In this document: one piece after another, positions 1-11,037 of the stretch
Position numbering within the stretch: the stretch's first letter is position 1
Layout of the letters: each line of letters starts with the position of its first letter
NCBI GenBank assembly: GCA_019279435.1
Contig: JAAALK010000283.1
Location: 57,889,700-57,953,699 of the forward strand
Direction of reading: 5' to 3'
DNA: 64,000 nt
DNA from: Zizania palustris
Lineage: Eukaryota > Streptophyta > Magnoliopsida > Poales > Poaceae
Position numbers and translations under genes: made by a program
Notes under the pieces: generated by a model
What the model was told of the DNA's origin: nothing
Database searches by the model: none
The model's input: only the letters and a program-made list of their open reading frames with translations

Positions 1-116
1 AATTTATTGTTTTCATGTATGTCATTGCTTTAGTTTTTTCTATATATGCTATTATGGTTAGTTTCAATATTACTTGACATTAGTTTTTTCTAAATACTAA
101 AAAGCTAGCTAGCTTG

Positions 117-117
<1 letters not shown>

Positions 118-154
<37 letters not shown>
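118..154. repeat. (TA)n microsatellite
   Basis: An uninterrupted run of alternating T and A, about 18 copies, in AT-rich intergenic DNA. No coding potential. Confidence 0.95.
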
Positions 155-159
<5 letters not shown>

Positions 160-257
160 GAAAAGGCTTCTATGCATGATCAATAGGAATATAATCAACA
201 TAATGTACCGTACAAAAGTGGATATTTGAATCTGCATGATTAATCAATCTCATGCAG

Positions 258-408
258 TAATGATGATATCTCTGCAACTTGTGCGCCACGGGGGAAGTGT
301 GGCAAGCTTAAAAGCTTTATAATATATCCGTAATATAATGATGGTATCTCAGTGCGACTTGTGCGCCACGGGTGAAAGTGTGGCAGGACTAAAAGCTTAA
401 TATATCCC
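258..408. repeat. imperfect tandem duplication, 78-bp period
   Basis: Two adjacent copies (about 258-335 and 336-408). Each runs from TAATGATG through CTTGTGCGCCACGG and GTGTGGCA to AAAAGCTT and TATATCC. They differ by scattered substitutions and a few single-base indels. I see no gene in it. Confidence 0.75.
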
Positions 409-968
409 TTTTTGCTATTAATTTATGTCTTAAAAATCAAATTGTATACAAAACAAAACTTGTTATTAAAATAACTTGCTTTTATGTGGATATTTTAATA
501 AACCGATTTATAATAATCTGAAAAATAAGCTGCGACTTGTTTAGCAACCTGAATTATCACTACTATGTTCGGATGATAAAATATTATCATACATTTAACA
601 TAAGTTCTGGATACGAAGGAAAAATATTTGAGTATAAAATAACATTGGGTATTTTTCTACCAAGGTATAATGGGTATTTTAGTCACCGAGTAGTAAATAA
701 AAAAACAAGGATTATAATTTGAGCTATACACTACTTATACACGCTACTACCTAAAGTCACACGAAGCAAGTCCTTTTATATTTGTATCTATAATTATCTA
801 GAAGAATTATTTTATATTTTATTATATATTTTAGATATCCACCGTGGCTATAAAAATATATACTAGTTAATCATTCTTTATCGTCTAAAATCGTATAAAA
901 AACTACCATGTCGCACCAAAGCGGCAGCGGCAATGGCGTGCGAGCCTTTCCGCCGGTGGCGTGGCGAC

Positions 969-970
<2 letters not shown>

Positions 971-1012
<42 letters not shown>
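971..1012. repeat. (CGAGAC)7 hexanucleotide repeat
   Basis: Seven exact copies of CGAGAC in a GC-rich island. The repeat encodes RPRPRP or DRDRDR in the two open + frames, which explains the open frames over it. Confidence 0.95.
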
Positions 1013-1423
1013 GTGACCTCACTCGGTCACCGTCGCAACGCACGCCCCGTTTGCGCGCTTTCTCTCCGCGGTCAAGCCGGAAAAAGGAGTCGCGGTCTGT
1101 GACACATCTCTTGACCGCCATCACGCCGAAACCCGGCACAAGCCCCGTGCGTGCGTGCGTGCGTCGTGTGCGGATCCGACACTACACAAGGCCGGCCGGA
1201 CGTTAAAGGCTGCCGGATTTCGATCTGCATCTTCGTCTGCATGCATGCAAAGCTGGATCAGGGACAATTAAGAGCAACCGTAATGTAAGTAAACTTATTT
1301 CTTAAAAAAATATTATAATTTATAGTACTAGCCGTAACATTCTTCCAACATAAAAAACTATTAATTTAAATCTAATGAGCAACTACCAAATTAAAAAGTA
1401 ATATTATTTAATTTATGTCACTA

Positions 1424-1424
<1 letters not shown>

Positions 1425-1460
<36 letters not shown>
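1425..1460. repeat. (TA)n microsatellite
   Basis: An uninterrupted alternating TA run of 18 copies in intergenic DNA. Confidence 0.95.
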
Positions 1461-1463
<3 letters not shown>

Positions 1464-1479
1464 CTCATGTCTTATATTA

Positions 1480-2415
1480 TTTTGTTTATGGTCTATTCCA
1501 GAGTGGGGGCTAAATTTTAGTAAAATAGAGACCTAAATTTTAGACTCTTTTGTTGTTTGTATACATGAGCTAAATTTTAGCAATGAATATACAAAAGACT
1601 CATTTACCCATCATTCTCGTTTCACTTCTTTTAGCATCCACATGTTTGAGAACAAAAATATCAATTAATATAGGAGGACCACTTTTAGCATCATTTAGCC
1701 CCTTTTAGCACCTCTTGGAGGGGCTAAAGAAAAGAAATAGGTTAAAGATTAGGGTATGTTTGGTTCTGCTGTGAGCTGTGAAAAAACTGTTGTAAGCTGT
1801 CTGATGTGAAAAAGTTATTGTGAGTTGTCTGCTGTGGAAAAGCTAAAAAGTTGTTTGGTTGAAGCTATTGTGAAAAAACTACTGTAAGCTGACTATTTTT
1901 TATAACTTACATAATTTTCATCATTATAATATTCTATACATATATATAAATAGGAAACACTCAATATTGATACAACTAAATAACATGAAAATATATTAGA
2001 TAAATAAAAAAGTGCATAGTTCATCTCATAAAGTAATCGGAAACCACATATTATCTCATGAAACCGTGCGACGTAATACAAACCATAATAATATTAGATC
2101 AATCAAGACACCTTGAATTCATGCTGTTTAATTTGTACTAAAAATCAAAAAAGAAGAAAAGCAGAAGCATAAAAGCAAGCTCTAAGATGCTTTCAAATTT
2201 CTACTAGAAAAAACTACTTTTTCATAGCAGAAACGGTTTGGGTATACCTATTTGGTTCTGTTTTTGCTTGTTCACAGCAGAAAGCATATTTCAAAAGCAG
2301 AACCAAATGCACCCTTACCACCTAAATTTTAGCCCACCTATTTGGCTCCCCAAGGACTAAAATGAGGGCTAAAGTGGGGGGCTAAACTTTAGCCCACCTC
2401 TTCCAAACAGGCCCT
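1480..2415. mobile_element. TIR element (MITE-like) with a second MITE nested inside
   Basis: The left part carries GGGGGCTAAATTTTAG and the right part carries the inverted GGCTAAACTTTAGCCC, followed by CCAAACAGGCCC. The outer ends pair only imperfectly (left TCTATTCCAGAG against an inverted right end GTTTGGAAGAG), so the exact borders are approximate. The interior holds a complete Tourist-like element at 1752-2314. Confidence 0.55.
1752..2314. mobile_element. Tourist-like MITE (PIF/Harbinger type), nested
   Basis: The element begins GGGTATGTTTGGTTCTGC and ends with the inverted GCAGAACCAAATGCACCC. It is flanked on both sides by TTA (1749-1751 and 2315-2317), the target duplication of PIF/Harbinger transposons. 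It has no coding capacity. Confidence 0.8.
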
Positions 2416-2477
2416 TAGTACTACTCTCTCAATATATAATGTACAGAATTAGTACTAAATCAAAAATATTACCTTAA

Positions 2478-3129
2478 GAGCATCTACAATGTGAGTAACT
2501 ATAGAACTAGTATTAGAGCATCTCCATTGTACTTTTTATTTTTAACTTGCTATTCATAGCAATAGTAAGCCTTTTATTCAAATTGACTTACTATTTTGCT
2601 ATTCACTCCAATGCACTTGCTAAATATGACTTCTTATTTGAATGTAGCTATATTTTATCAATTTATATACATGCAAAGAAAAAAAAACAATTAAACAAGC
2701 TCAAAATTCAATGGAATAGCAAGTTTGGTTGGCTTGCTAGATGTAACAAGTGTAAAGAGAAGAATAACAAACTCATTAAAATAATCAGTCAAATAGCAAG
2801 TACAATAGAGTGATTTTTTGAACCATACTTGTTATTTTAGGGGTAGCAAATAGTGATAGCAAGTACAATGGAGATGTTCTTAGATTGATACGTGGCAAAA
2901 TTATTTCTTATAAAAAAGTTACAATGTATAGTACTAGAGATGCGACTCTTAACAAAATAAAAAATATAATTATTAATTTAAAGGACTAGTATCCATGCTT
3001 AGAACTCATACCTTTCTTAATGTATGGAACTAGTACCAAGACAAAAAATATTTTCTTAAACACCTTTTATTTCACACATTGTGGTTGCTATAACACTACT
3101 CAGTTGTTATTTCGACATTGAAAATGCTC
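2478..3129. mobile_element. Tourist-like MITE, outer copy of a nested pair
   Basis: The left end GAGCATCTACAATG pairs with the inverted right end CATTGAAAATGCTC. Both sides carry TAA (2475-2477 and 3130-3132). A second Tourist-like element sits inside at 2516-2879. It is noncoding. Confidence 0.75.
2516..2879. mobile_element. Tourist-like MITE inside another Tourist-like MITE
   Basis: The left end GAGCATCTCCATTGTACT pairs with the right end AGTACAATGGAGATGTTC at 17 of 18 positions. TTA lies on both sides (2513-2515 and 2880-2882). The length of 364 bp fits a nonautonomous element. The short open frame across it is not a gene. Confidence 0.88.
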
Positions 3130-3132
3130 TAA

Positions 3133-3921
3133 CGGGCGGTCAGACCTAACCAAGCTCCGGTCAACACAGGGATCGCCTTTACACTCTTAAAAAAAGAGAG
3201 GGGTAGTGCACGAAATCAAATCTAGGGCCGGCTAATTTACGGTTTTTTTAAGGCAGGGTGGGTGCGGATGGATGCGTTTTTGTCTCTGTTGGCTTCTGGC
3301 CGTTTGCGGGTGAGGTGGCTTGCTCGTCCCTTAATTTGCACTAATTTATTGGGGTTAAGGAATTTGTCGTTGTTGTCAGTCTCTAAGTATGTAAGCTCCG
3401 TCTAATCGTAAATAAAAAGGTTGTGGATGTCTTTGTATTTCAAGCATCGCCGCGAAGAGAATTTGAATCACACTCTTCGAAGATTTGTTGTGAAATACGC
3501 TATGAATTTCCTGCATACTTGACGTGCATTATACGGAGGCTCGTTCCTCCTCCGTGATCTGGGAATTTCTGTTGAATCATTTTGAGTAAACTTGAAACAA
3601 ACTAGCTCTTGTCTATATTAGATAAATTTTAGTGTTTATGGTTGGCCAATCAATCAGCCCCACAAACAAAAAAAAAATCTGTTTTAGTTACAATGACTTT
3701 ATCTCTGATCGTGTAAGTCTAATGATATTAGAGTTGGTATATTCATGATAAAGTTACGATACATTAACTTGTTCAGCGTAGAGTTCGTATCAAGAGTTAC
3801 ATAAAACAAGATGTTTTATATTTTATTGTGTATTTTAAACGTTTATACTCTCAAAGTAGTATTATTTCTTTTGTCTTATGCATTGTATTTAATAGAGGCA
3901 AACAAAAAATACACACTATTA
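3133..3921. other. intergenic stretch, nothing recognised
   Basis: AT-rich with a moderately GC-rich patch near 3240-3320. I find no open frame with a recognisable protein, no RNA gene, and no terminal inverted repeats. Confidence 0.6.
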
Positions 3922-4057
3922 GGGGGTGTTTGGTTTGGGGTTGCTAAAGTTTAGGGACTAAACTTTAGTCCCTAAATTGCCAAACATGAGGACTAAAGGG
4001 CCTAAAAGGGACTAAAGTTTAGTCCCTAAACTTTAGCAACCCCAAACCAAACATCCC
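3922..4057. mobile_element. short palindromic MITE
   Basis: The element is almost entirely two inverted arms of about 48 bp (GGGTGTTTGGTTTGGGG at the left, CCCCAAACCAAACATCCC at the right) around a short loop. TA flanks both ends. Related GGGACTAAAGTTTAG blocks continue to about 4200, so it may be part of a larger decayed element. Confidence 0.7.
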
Positions 4058-4209
4058 TAAAAGTACTACTTACCTCTCATCCCTCACTCTCTTTTAGTCC
4101 TTTAGTCCTTAGAATCAAACAGCAAGGGACTAAAGTTTAGTCCTATAAAAAAGAGAAGACTAAAGTTTCCCTTACTCCCTAAAGCAACCTAACAGGCCCT
4201 TAATTAGTA

Positions 4210-5330
4210 CTTAGTATCTCAAATTATATCCAAAATAATATTCTTTTGGAAACCGGAGTGAGTAGTATCCATGACATTAAATACGCTGTTAGCGTAAGTA
4301 CAAAAACCGATGCGTTAAATAAGTTAACTTGGAAAGAGAAAAAAATGAAAATTAGACCTCATTGAGAAAGAAAAATAATAAAAACTAAATCTCATACGAG
4401 AAATACATTCTTCACGAGGAAGAATTGGAAGGTGGAAAGAAATAAAATATAAAATATAAAATATTTAGGTTAGGATAGATTGGGGCGTCCCCAACCCAAC
4501 CAGGCAGCAGCTCCTAGATGGCTGGGTCCACCCCTACTCGCCGTCTCGCACATGTGGACGCTGTCCCGGTGGCCGGTGCCCAGACCGGGATGGCTTAGCT
4601 GTTGGCGCTGTTACCGCAACGCATGTGGCCCATAGTAAAATATAAACTATGATGTGGCCAACTGTCACGCAGCGCAGCAGCGGATTTTATTTTATTTTTA
4701 CAAGAGCTAATGGCAGCTGTTAGCTCACTTAATTTACTGGGCGACGCCCCAAAAGCTGTGAGATTTGGTGTAGCCTGATCTAACCTGGCTATATAGCTAG
4801 CTAGCTAGCTGCCTGGTTAATTTGTAGAGAGGCAAGACAGTTTCATGGCAGGGAAAGCAAGAATGAAAATTCAGCAATATAGCATATAAATGTGCTCAAT
4901 GTACCCTCAAATGAGTGAAGACTCAGCTAAAGCTTTCTACAAGTGCAATGTATAATGGATCAACAGTGCTACTGTACTTTGACCTGGATAGCATTTTGTC
5001 AATCAAGCCATGTGAAGCTACCACCAACTTGGCAAGTTGGATCAAGAAATTAATCGAAACGAAATGAAGATGACGCAGATGTTGATAGGGGGAAACAACT
5101 ATAGCTGCACTGCACAACATCAACGGAAAGAAATCAGCACACATGAAGCAACCCCAAGAGATTTACATATGCTCCACCCTAATCTATCTGATGTAACTTA
5201 GCATGCTCTTATTTGTTGTCCACATAACATAACAGCACCAAGCATGAAAGAACCTCTTCACTATTACACAACAAAGCTTGAAAACTCTCAAATCACTCAC
5301 TAGCTAACTGGGCATACCAGCAGTCTGGAA
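4210..5330. other. intergenic DNA and probable 3' UTR of the minus-strand gene
   Basis: No gene is seen. The part adjoining 5331 lies directly downstream of the stop codon of the minus-strand gene and probably contains its 3' UTR. A short (TAGC)n run lies near 4795-4812. Confidence 0.5.
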
Positions 5331-7847
5331 TCAGAAGCCAACACCAGTGGCATTGAGGGGCATGTGCCGGTCCTTCCAGAAGCAAGCGTCGGGTGCCAGC
5401 CGCGCCGATGATCGCATTGGCTCTGATTTGCAGCGCTTCAGAACAAATGGTGCATATGCTGCCGCCCCGGTTACCAGCGGCAGATCGATGTTCAGCTTCT
5501 GCTCTACATCTTGTTTGGGTGGTGGTTTCTGCACGACCGGAGGTGGCATAGATGCCGAGTTCACCGATGCAGGCACTTCACTCTCTTCTGTGTTCTTGGC
5601 ATCGCCGGTTACTTCAGCATTATCAGTATCCTTGAGCTCCTCCGATGAAGCAGCATTACAACCAGTCTTTTGTTGGCAACGGTTGCGACGGTTCTGGCCC
5701 TTGTAAGACTTCCAATGGACAAAGTCCGTGCTGCACACCCAAGTCTCCTTGGAGACCTCCATAGAGAGCTTAGGCTCATACATCATCATGAGGAGGCAAT
5801 CTGGCAATTCACCACTTTTCTTTCTCCTCTGCTTCTGTTCTTCTACCACAGCTTCTGCCTCCACTCTACCGACTTCTACCTTCTCACCTTTCTCATTAAC
5901 ATCTGCATCTTGTGTTGTTCTTTCTTCCTCTCCATCCAATGTACCTTCTACCTTTCTGTCATCATGGGATTCTTGAGCTTCCTCTGCACTGTTTGGTGCA
6001 GCATGAACAACACAATCCTTTTCTGACTCTGGCTCAGATGAAATTTTCTGCCCCTTTCTGGATCCCATCAGCACCTTAGGCTCTGCAACAAGATGTTCCT
6101 GCTCAATGGAGAAGCTCCACCTCCGGCCATCCCTGTCAATGGAGAAACTAGCTCTCCTCGAATCCTTCAGGCTCGAGAAGCTTGGCCGACGTGCTTCTGT
6201 CTCAGCTGAGAAGCTGTGCCGCCGCCCAAACCTGTCGCTGCCCAATGACCCCCTGCTACTGCTACCTACACGCCTCCTACTACTCAACCGTCGCAATTTT
6301 CGATCCTCCTTAAGTGCGGTTGACGGAGAGCAGCTACTGCTTGACCTCCTCCCTTTCACCTCTTCCTCCTTCTCAGGTCTGGGGACAGAAACTTCGTCCA
6401 TAGCTTCCACCGCAGCCTCCACTGTCTCTGGCACTTGGATTTGCACCGCCCCAGCTTCTCCCGCCAAAGCAACTTGCAAAACTGAGTCTTTCCGAACAAT
6501 TGGCACTTCCTCTGGCTCAATCTTATCCTCCTCATCCCCTCTGCAGCCACCACCATCCTTTGCTTCTTCACCATGATCTCCACATCCGGTGCTCTCCACT
6601 GCTTCTGTCTCCACTGGATCTACTTCCCCTGCTTCGCAACCATCTTCAGCACCATCACACTCTTGGCACCCAGCTTCTTTGATGGAAACCGCTGAATCAC
6701 GAGCCTGTTCTTCACCTTCCTTATCTGTCTCAGCATCACTCTCTTCTTCCTCCGGCTCATCGTCCTCGTTCTTTACATTGCCAACCTGACTGACGTTTGC
6801 CGCAGCTGGGGAGCCCCAGAAACGGGTGGCGAGGGCCGCCATACGGACGGGGTCTGACCTGCACCGCATCAACAGCAGCGCGTTCCGTGGCGGGATGCAG
6901 ACGCTGACCCTTCCTTCCTCCTCGTTCCCCACCACCAAGATCTCGTCCTTGTTCTCCACTTCCACCTCCCCCACCACCACAGCGCTCTCATCCTCCACGC
7001 CCCATCCCTCCATCACAAGACCGACTTCAGAAGCCTTGACATCGTCGGCCGGAACGACGGCCGCTCCCTTGCCGGCTTCGTCGTCTTCCTCCTCCTGGAT
7101 CGCCAAGAGGCACCTGGCCACGGCGGCTCCGCACAGCCAGCTGCCGCTTGCAGGCGGACGCCGACGCTTCTTGTCGCCGACGGCGCCAGCGGAGTGCGCG
7201 CCCCGCTCGCCGCCACCGCGAGACGGAGAGCAGAGCGAGCGGCCACCGCAAGAACCGAATGTCTTAAGCGCCTCGCATATGTTCACCGGGATCTGGTACA
7301 CCCATCCCTGGTTCTTCCCTGCAGGGCCGTCCCGGTCGTCCCCGCCGCGGCGGAAGCTAGCCTCCGCACTACCGCCGCCGCCACCGACACCCCCGCGCCT
7401 GGACCGCGAGCGCAGTGCGGCGGCGGAGGCGTGCTTGGGCTTGCGCTTGCCGCCCTTAACGCGGACCTGGCCGATGCAGGTCACCTTCGGTGACGAGGGC
7501 TCCGCTGGCTCGAACCCGGCCCGGCCACGGCGGCCGCCGGACGACCCCGACGGGAACATAGGAGACTGCCCTCCCTTAAGGCTCCCGCTGTTGCGGAGGC
7601 GGCGACTGAGAGAAGGACGGAGCGGAGGAGCCGGCACGTCAGCGCCACCACCACCACCAGCTCCTCCTCCTCCACCGCCGCCGCCGCCGCGGCCTGGGCT
7701 GAGAAGCTTAGAGGAGCTGGACGGGCGCAGGGTGGCCGGCGCGCCTGCGGCGGAAGCGGAGGCGGTGGATGGCCGGGACGTGAAGCAGATGAATAGCTCC
7801 GTGCCACCGCCACCGCCGCCCCGGTCCGAGTGCTTCTTGCGGCGCAT
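5331..7847 (-). CDS. plant-specific disordered protein of unknown function, 838 aa
   Basis: A single uninterrupted frame of 838 codons, too long to be chance. Most of the overlapping + strand frames are its shadows. I do not recognise a named family with certainty. The N-terminus is basic and begins MRRKKH, followed by ELFICFTSRPS and two glycine tracts (about residues 10-15 and 54-68). Residues about 183-200 include YQIPVNICEALKTFG. The motif RCRSDPVR at 328-335 recurs as RCKSEPMR at 814-821. Acidic stretches occupy about 360-490. Four RRxSFS motifs lie at 542, 553, 564 and 575, exactly 11 residues apart, in the form expected for basophilic kinase sites. A conserved-looking block ELPDCLLMMMYEPKLS lies near 680-696, followed by a TWVCSTDFVHWKSYK segment. 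There are no membrane segments and no enzyme motifs. It is probably a regulatory or scaffold protein, but the function is unknown. The start at 7847 is the first ATG of the frame and leads into the basic N-terminus. Confidence 0.9.
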   Translation of the reverse strand: MRRKKHSDRGGGGGGTELFICFTSRPSTASASAAGAPATLRPSSSSKLLSPGRGGGGGGGGGAGGGGGADVPAPPLRPSLSRRLRNSGSLKGGQSPMFPSGSSGGRRGRAGFEPAEPSSPKVTCIGQVRVKGGKRKPKHASAAALRSRSRRGGVGGGGGSAEASFRRGGDDRDGPAGKNQGWVYQIPVNICEALKTFGSCGGRSLCSPSRGGGERGAHSAGAVGDKKRRRPPASGSWLCGAAVARCLLAIQEEEDDEAGKGAAVVPADDVKASEVGLVMEGWGVEDESAVVVGEVEVENKDEILVVGNEEEGRVSVCIPPRNALLLMRCRSDPVRMAALATRFWGSPAAANVSQVGNVKNEDDEPEEEESDAETDKEGEEQARDSAVSIKEAGCQECDGAEDGCEAGEVDPVETEAVESTGCGDHGEEAKDGGGCRGDEEDKIEPEEVPIVRKDSVLQVALAGEAGAVQIQVPETVEAAVEAMDEVSVPRPEKEEEVKGRRSSSSCSPSTALKEDRKLRRLSSRRRVGSSSRGSLGSDRFGRRHSFSAETEARRPSFSSLKDSRRASFSIDRDGRRWSFSIEQEHLVAEPKVLMGSRKGQKISSEPESEKDCVVHAAPNSAEEAQESHDDRKVEGTLDGEEERTTQDADVNEKGEKVEVGRVEAEAVVEEQKQRRKKSGELPDCLLMMMYEPKLSMEVSKETWVCSTDFVHWKSYKGQNRRNRCQQKTGCNAASSEELKDTDNAEVTGDAKNTEESEVPASVNSASMPPPVVQKPPPKQDVEQKLNIDLPLVTGAAAYAPFVLKRCKSEPMRSSARLAPDACFWKDRHMPLNATGVGF

Positions 7848-7907
7848 GAGAGAGGAGAGAGGCTGTGAGCCTGTGAGGCGTGTGACCTCGCAAATTTTTT
7901 TCCTTTG

Positions 7908-7914
7908 TATTTAT
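7908..7914 (-). promoter_or_regulatory. possible TATA box of the 838-aa gene
   Basis: The minus strand reads CATAAATAC about 60 bases upstream of the ATG at 7847, in otherwise GC-rich sequence. The spacing would give a very short 5' UTR, so an upstream start remains possible. Confidence 0.4.
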
Positions 7915-8678
7915 GAGGCTGTCCCGCTGCTGGCTGGCTGTGCTACAGTGCTAGTCTGCTAGATGCGGTGGAGCGGAGGGGGAGAATAAATTAGGGTTTT
8001 TTGCTGGTGGCGCTGGCAGTGGAGTGGCGAAGTGAGGTGTTGGGGAGGGGAAGAAGACCCGGGGGCGCCGGAAGGAGGAGGTGGAGGTGGCGCCGTGGTG
8101 GTCTGGTCAGAGTGGAGGTGGGGGGCCATGGAGGCAGGCAGGACCGGAGCCGCGCCGTGCCGCGCTGGGTTTGTCTTCGTCATCCTCGAGCCTAGGGAAA
8201 GGGGTACCGGAGAAAGAAAATTAGTTTTTTTTTCCCGTCTGTTTCTTGCAGGAAAGCAATGCGTGCCATATGTATCTTTTTCCCGGCGTCTGTTTCCTCC
8301 ATTATTTTAACAAAATAAAAATCCCTATGTGCCCTAGGTGATTAACATACGGGTAATGCGTATTCGAAGGATATTTGTTGGGAAAATATAACAGTTTTGT
8401 CACCCCTTTGGTGATAAAAATAAAAAGGGATCCTAAATCCGAAGGCTCTCCGTCGTAAAAATCTTCGAAGCCATGTTACTTAGAATGTAAGGGTTTTCAT
8501 AAAATATCTAACCTCCTTTATATTTGAGGGTCTTGAGATCAATATTATCTTAAAACTTGAGGGTCAAAGTAGTTACCCACGTCTTATTCCACAAGATATG
8601 TATTTAATGCTTATAATATTAAAGCTCACCAAAATAATCGACCAATTAAAATAGTATATATGTAATAATTGCATACGT
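7915..8678. other. upstream region of the 838-aa gene
   Basis: GC-rich and CpG-rich from 7960 to 8200, as expected for a grass gene promoter, then AT-rich. The open frames here are short and composition-driven. I see no separate gene. Confidence 0.5.
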
Positions 8679-8687
8679 ATTTATATT

Positions 8688-9343
8688 CGGATTTTTTTAA
8701 AAAATAATATTATTATTTTAAAAAAAATAACTTTGTATATCCAATTCAAAAAATTGCAAAAATAGGCACTTGTCGGTCGACTACCGGTCGAACCAGGCTG
8801 AGTTGACCCTAGATCGATGGTCGGTTGAATCAAGCCACATAAGTATGGTTTGGCCAACCATCGGCTGAACCAGCACCCGCACACGCGCGCCGCGCCGTGT
8901 CGCGCCCGCACCCACACCCGCGCGCGCCGCATCGGTTCCCACGCTCAGGCGCATGTGGAGTGTGGGGGACGAGGCGGCCGAGCAGGAGGCGAGGAGGCAA
9001 TGCTCGGTGTGAGAGGCGAGGCGGCGAGGTGCGGGAGGCGGGAGGCGAGGCGATGGGAGTGGGGTCGGCGTGCGGGCGTGGGCACGGGGACGCGGGGGCG
9101 TGGGTGCGTTAGCGCGTGGGCGTGGGTGCGGTGGGCACGGGGCGCCCGTCACGGCTTGGGGCGTGCGAAGCCTAGTTCAGCCGATAGTTGGCCGAATCAA
9201 GCTGATGTGGCTTGGTTCAGCTAACCATCGACCGAAACAAGGTTGACGTGGTCTAGGTCGGCCGACAAGTGCCTATTTTTACAATTTTTTTAATCGGGTA
9301 TACAGAGTTGAAATTTGTTAAAAAAATATTATTTTAAAAAATT
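8688..9343. mobile_element. Mutator-like nonautonomous element with GC-rich core
   Basis: Long inverted arms of about 150-180 bp (about 8690-8875 and 9170-9343) share blocks such as AAAAATAGGCACTTGTCGG and its inverse. A 9-bp direct repeat ATTTATATT flanks the element exactly (8679-8687 and 9344-9352), which is the Mutator target-duplication length. The core (8880-9165) is very GC-rich, with CGCGCGCC and GGGCGTGGG runs, and unlike the AT-rich arms. It may be captured host DNA, but I recognise no gene in it. Confidence 0.78.
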
Positions 9344-9352
9344 ATTTATATT

Positions 9353-10556
9353 AATATATGGCATTACTCTATAACCCTTATAACCCCTATAACCATACCA
9401 TACGTAGCTTATAACTTTATGATCAATCCTGATTGGTTGTACAAAAGTTAGATTCCTACTTTCTCATTAATATTTTATCTATAAATATCAATCATCTTAC
9501 ATAATACAACTAACTACTCGAAATACAAGACGTAAGATTATTATCTGATCAGAGATTTGAACACCTATAAATTAGGTGTGTTGTTATCTCTACACTAGCT
9601 TAGGATTTCTTACACTGATCCTATTCTAAAAATTTCTAGAGCTGGAGCCGTCTCAAACAACACCTAAATTATCATGAAAAAGTTGTTTTTAGCTAGCTCA
9701 ATTCCGATCGAGAACGAGTACGGTTTTTGCCCCCGAACCTTTTGAGTTTATTTAAATTTTCTTAGTTTTAGGAGTTTCATGTATTCTAAATAATCCTTCA
9801 AAAAAATCCTAAAATCTGACCCATATCTTTCTGTACCCGTCGGAACCTTCAACGTCTCTCCGCCTTCAAAACGACCAAACCTGACCTAGAAATTTCAAGG
9901 AATGTTTTTTAAATTTTTGGATCTTCATTGATTTAATATTTTTGGATCTTCATTGCTGGAGTCGATCTGTTATCCCTCATACGAATTCCGCTTTAATTAG
10001 TCAGTTGTACTTGTTTCCTCGATTCATCTAAGATCAATTATCTATTTCTCTTGTAGTTCTTTTTGTTGGTTTCTGTCTGTGTCTTTGTCTTTGTTTTCAC
10101 CTGTTATTGGTGTTTATTTGCCTTTTCTATTGTCATCATGTAGATGATTACAATCCAAAGTTTCATGAAGGAGGAGCTGAAGAAGATCATGATTATTCAT
10201 GATTTGAGCAAGACAAGTTGTGTGCACTTTCATGTTTGGATATCAGGGCAAGGAGGAATAGATAGGATGATTCCTGAACACTAGATTTTCAGTCCGCATA
10301 AATGACACATCTATAAAAATTTCGTATAAAACCATCCGCATGTAGAGATCTAATTTTCACACGTGGTGGTTTATACGAACCTCTAAATCCAATTTTAATA
10401 GACGGTACAACCCAACCATCTATGGATATTATTTCCAATTACGAAGGTCACTACAGGCAAACCAAGATCCATATTAGAGAGGAGAGAGAAAGTATTAAGA
10501 CTAGAATTCTCATACTTAAATGCAATAATCGTTAATATACTTAATCAATTGCATTA
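9353..10556. other. intergenic stretch, nothing recognised
   Basis: AT-rich with no long open frame. Around 9960-10270 the sequence is less AT-biased, but it gives no frame with recognisable protein. No inverted repeats were noticed. Confidence 0.55.
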
Positions 10557-11037
10557 CTCTCCCTACAAGAAAACAGAACATTTTCGTCGGCTAAAATATC
10601 TTCCGTCGATTTTTGGAAAAGCCGATGGAAGTTAAATAACTTCCGTCGGCCTCAAGGAGCTGACAGAAGTTAACTTCCATCGGCTTAACTTAATTTCTGT
10701 CGGCTTTTCACAGTGGCCGACGGAAGTTAGCCGGCATTTTTCCACGGCCGATTAGATCCCCTAACTTCCATCGGCCAGCATTAAAGCCGACGGAAGTTAG
10801 GGGGTTTTTCCCCAACCGCGCGCGCGTACAGGGAGACCTAACTCCCTCTACGCGCCACACCCTACGCCTCAGCCCGCGCCGTCGCCTCCCGCGCCTAGCC
10901 CGCGCCGCCGCCGCCCGCCCTCGCCAGCTCCCGCCTCCGGCCCGCGCCGCCGCCCGCCCGCCCTCGCCGCCTCCTGCCCGTGCCACCGCCGCCCGCCCTC
11001 GCTGCCTCTGGCCCGCGCCCCTGCCCGCCCTCGTCAT
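10557..11037. mobile_element. terminal fragment of a CACTA (En/Spm-type) transposon
   Basis: It starts near CCCTACAAGAAAAC, a decayed form of the CACTACAAGAAAA terminus. Next comes a dense set of direct and inverted subterminal repeats (AACTTCCGTCGGC and its inverse, at least eight copies at 10590-10800). A GC-rich block of CCCGCGCCGCCGCC repeats follows. The other end is not seen, and a Tourist-like MITE cuts in at 11038. Confidence 0.65.

Larger units (their letters stand above)
155..1270. other. intergenic stretch, no gene recognised
   Basis: AT-rich to about 900, then a short GC-rich block (905-1210) around a hexanucleotide repeat. The open frames are short and biased by the repeats. I see no splice-consistent coding region. 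Around 1270-1420 the sequence resembles the flanks of the Tourist-like element at 2478-3129, so a decayed relative probably lies there. Confidence 0.6.

Noticed and set aside
903..1206. Arg-Pro and Asp-Arg repeat frames
   Set aside because: Translations of the (CGAGAC)7 repeat.
6826..7962. 378-codon open frame on the + strand
   Set aside because: It is antisense to the 838-aa minus-strand gene, is proline/serine rich as expected from reverse reading of GC-rich codons, and has no domain of its own.
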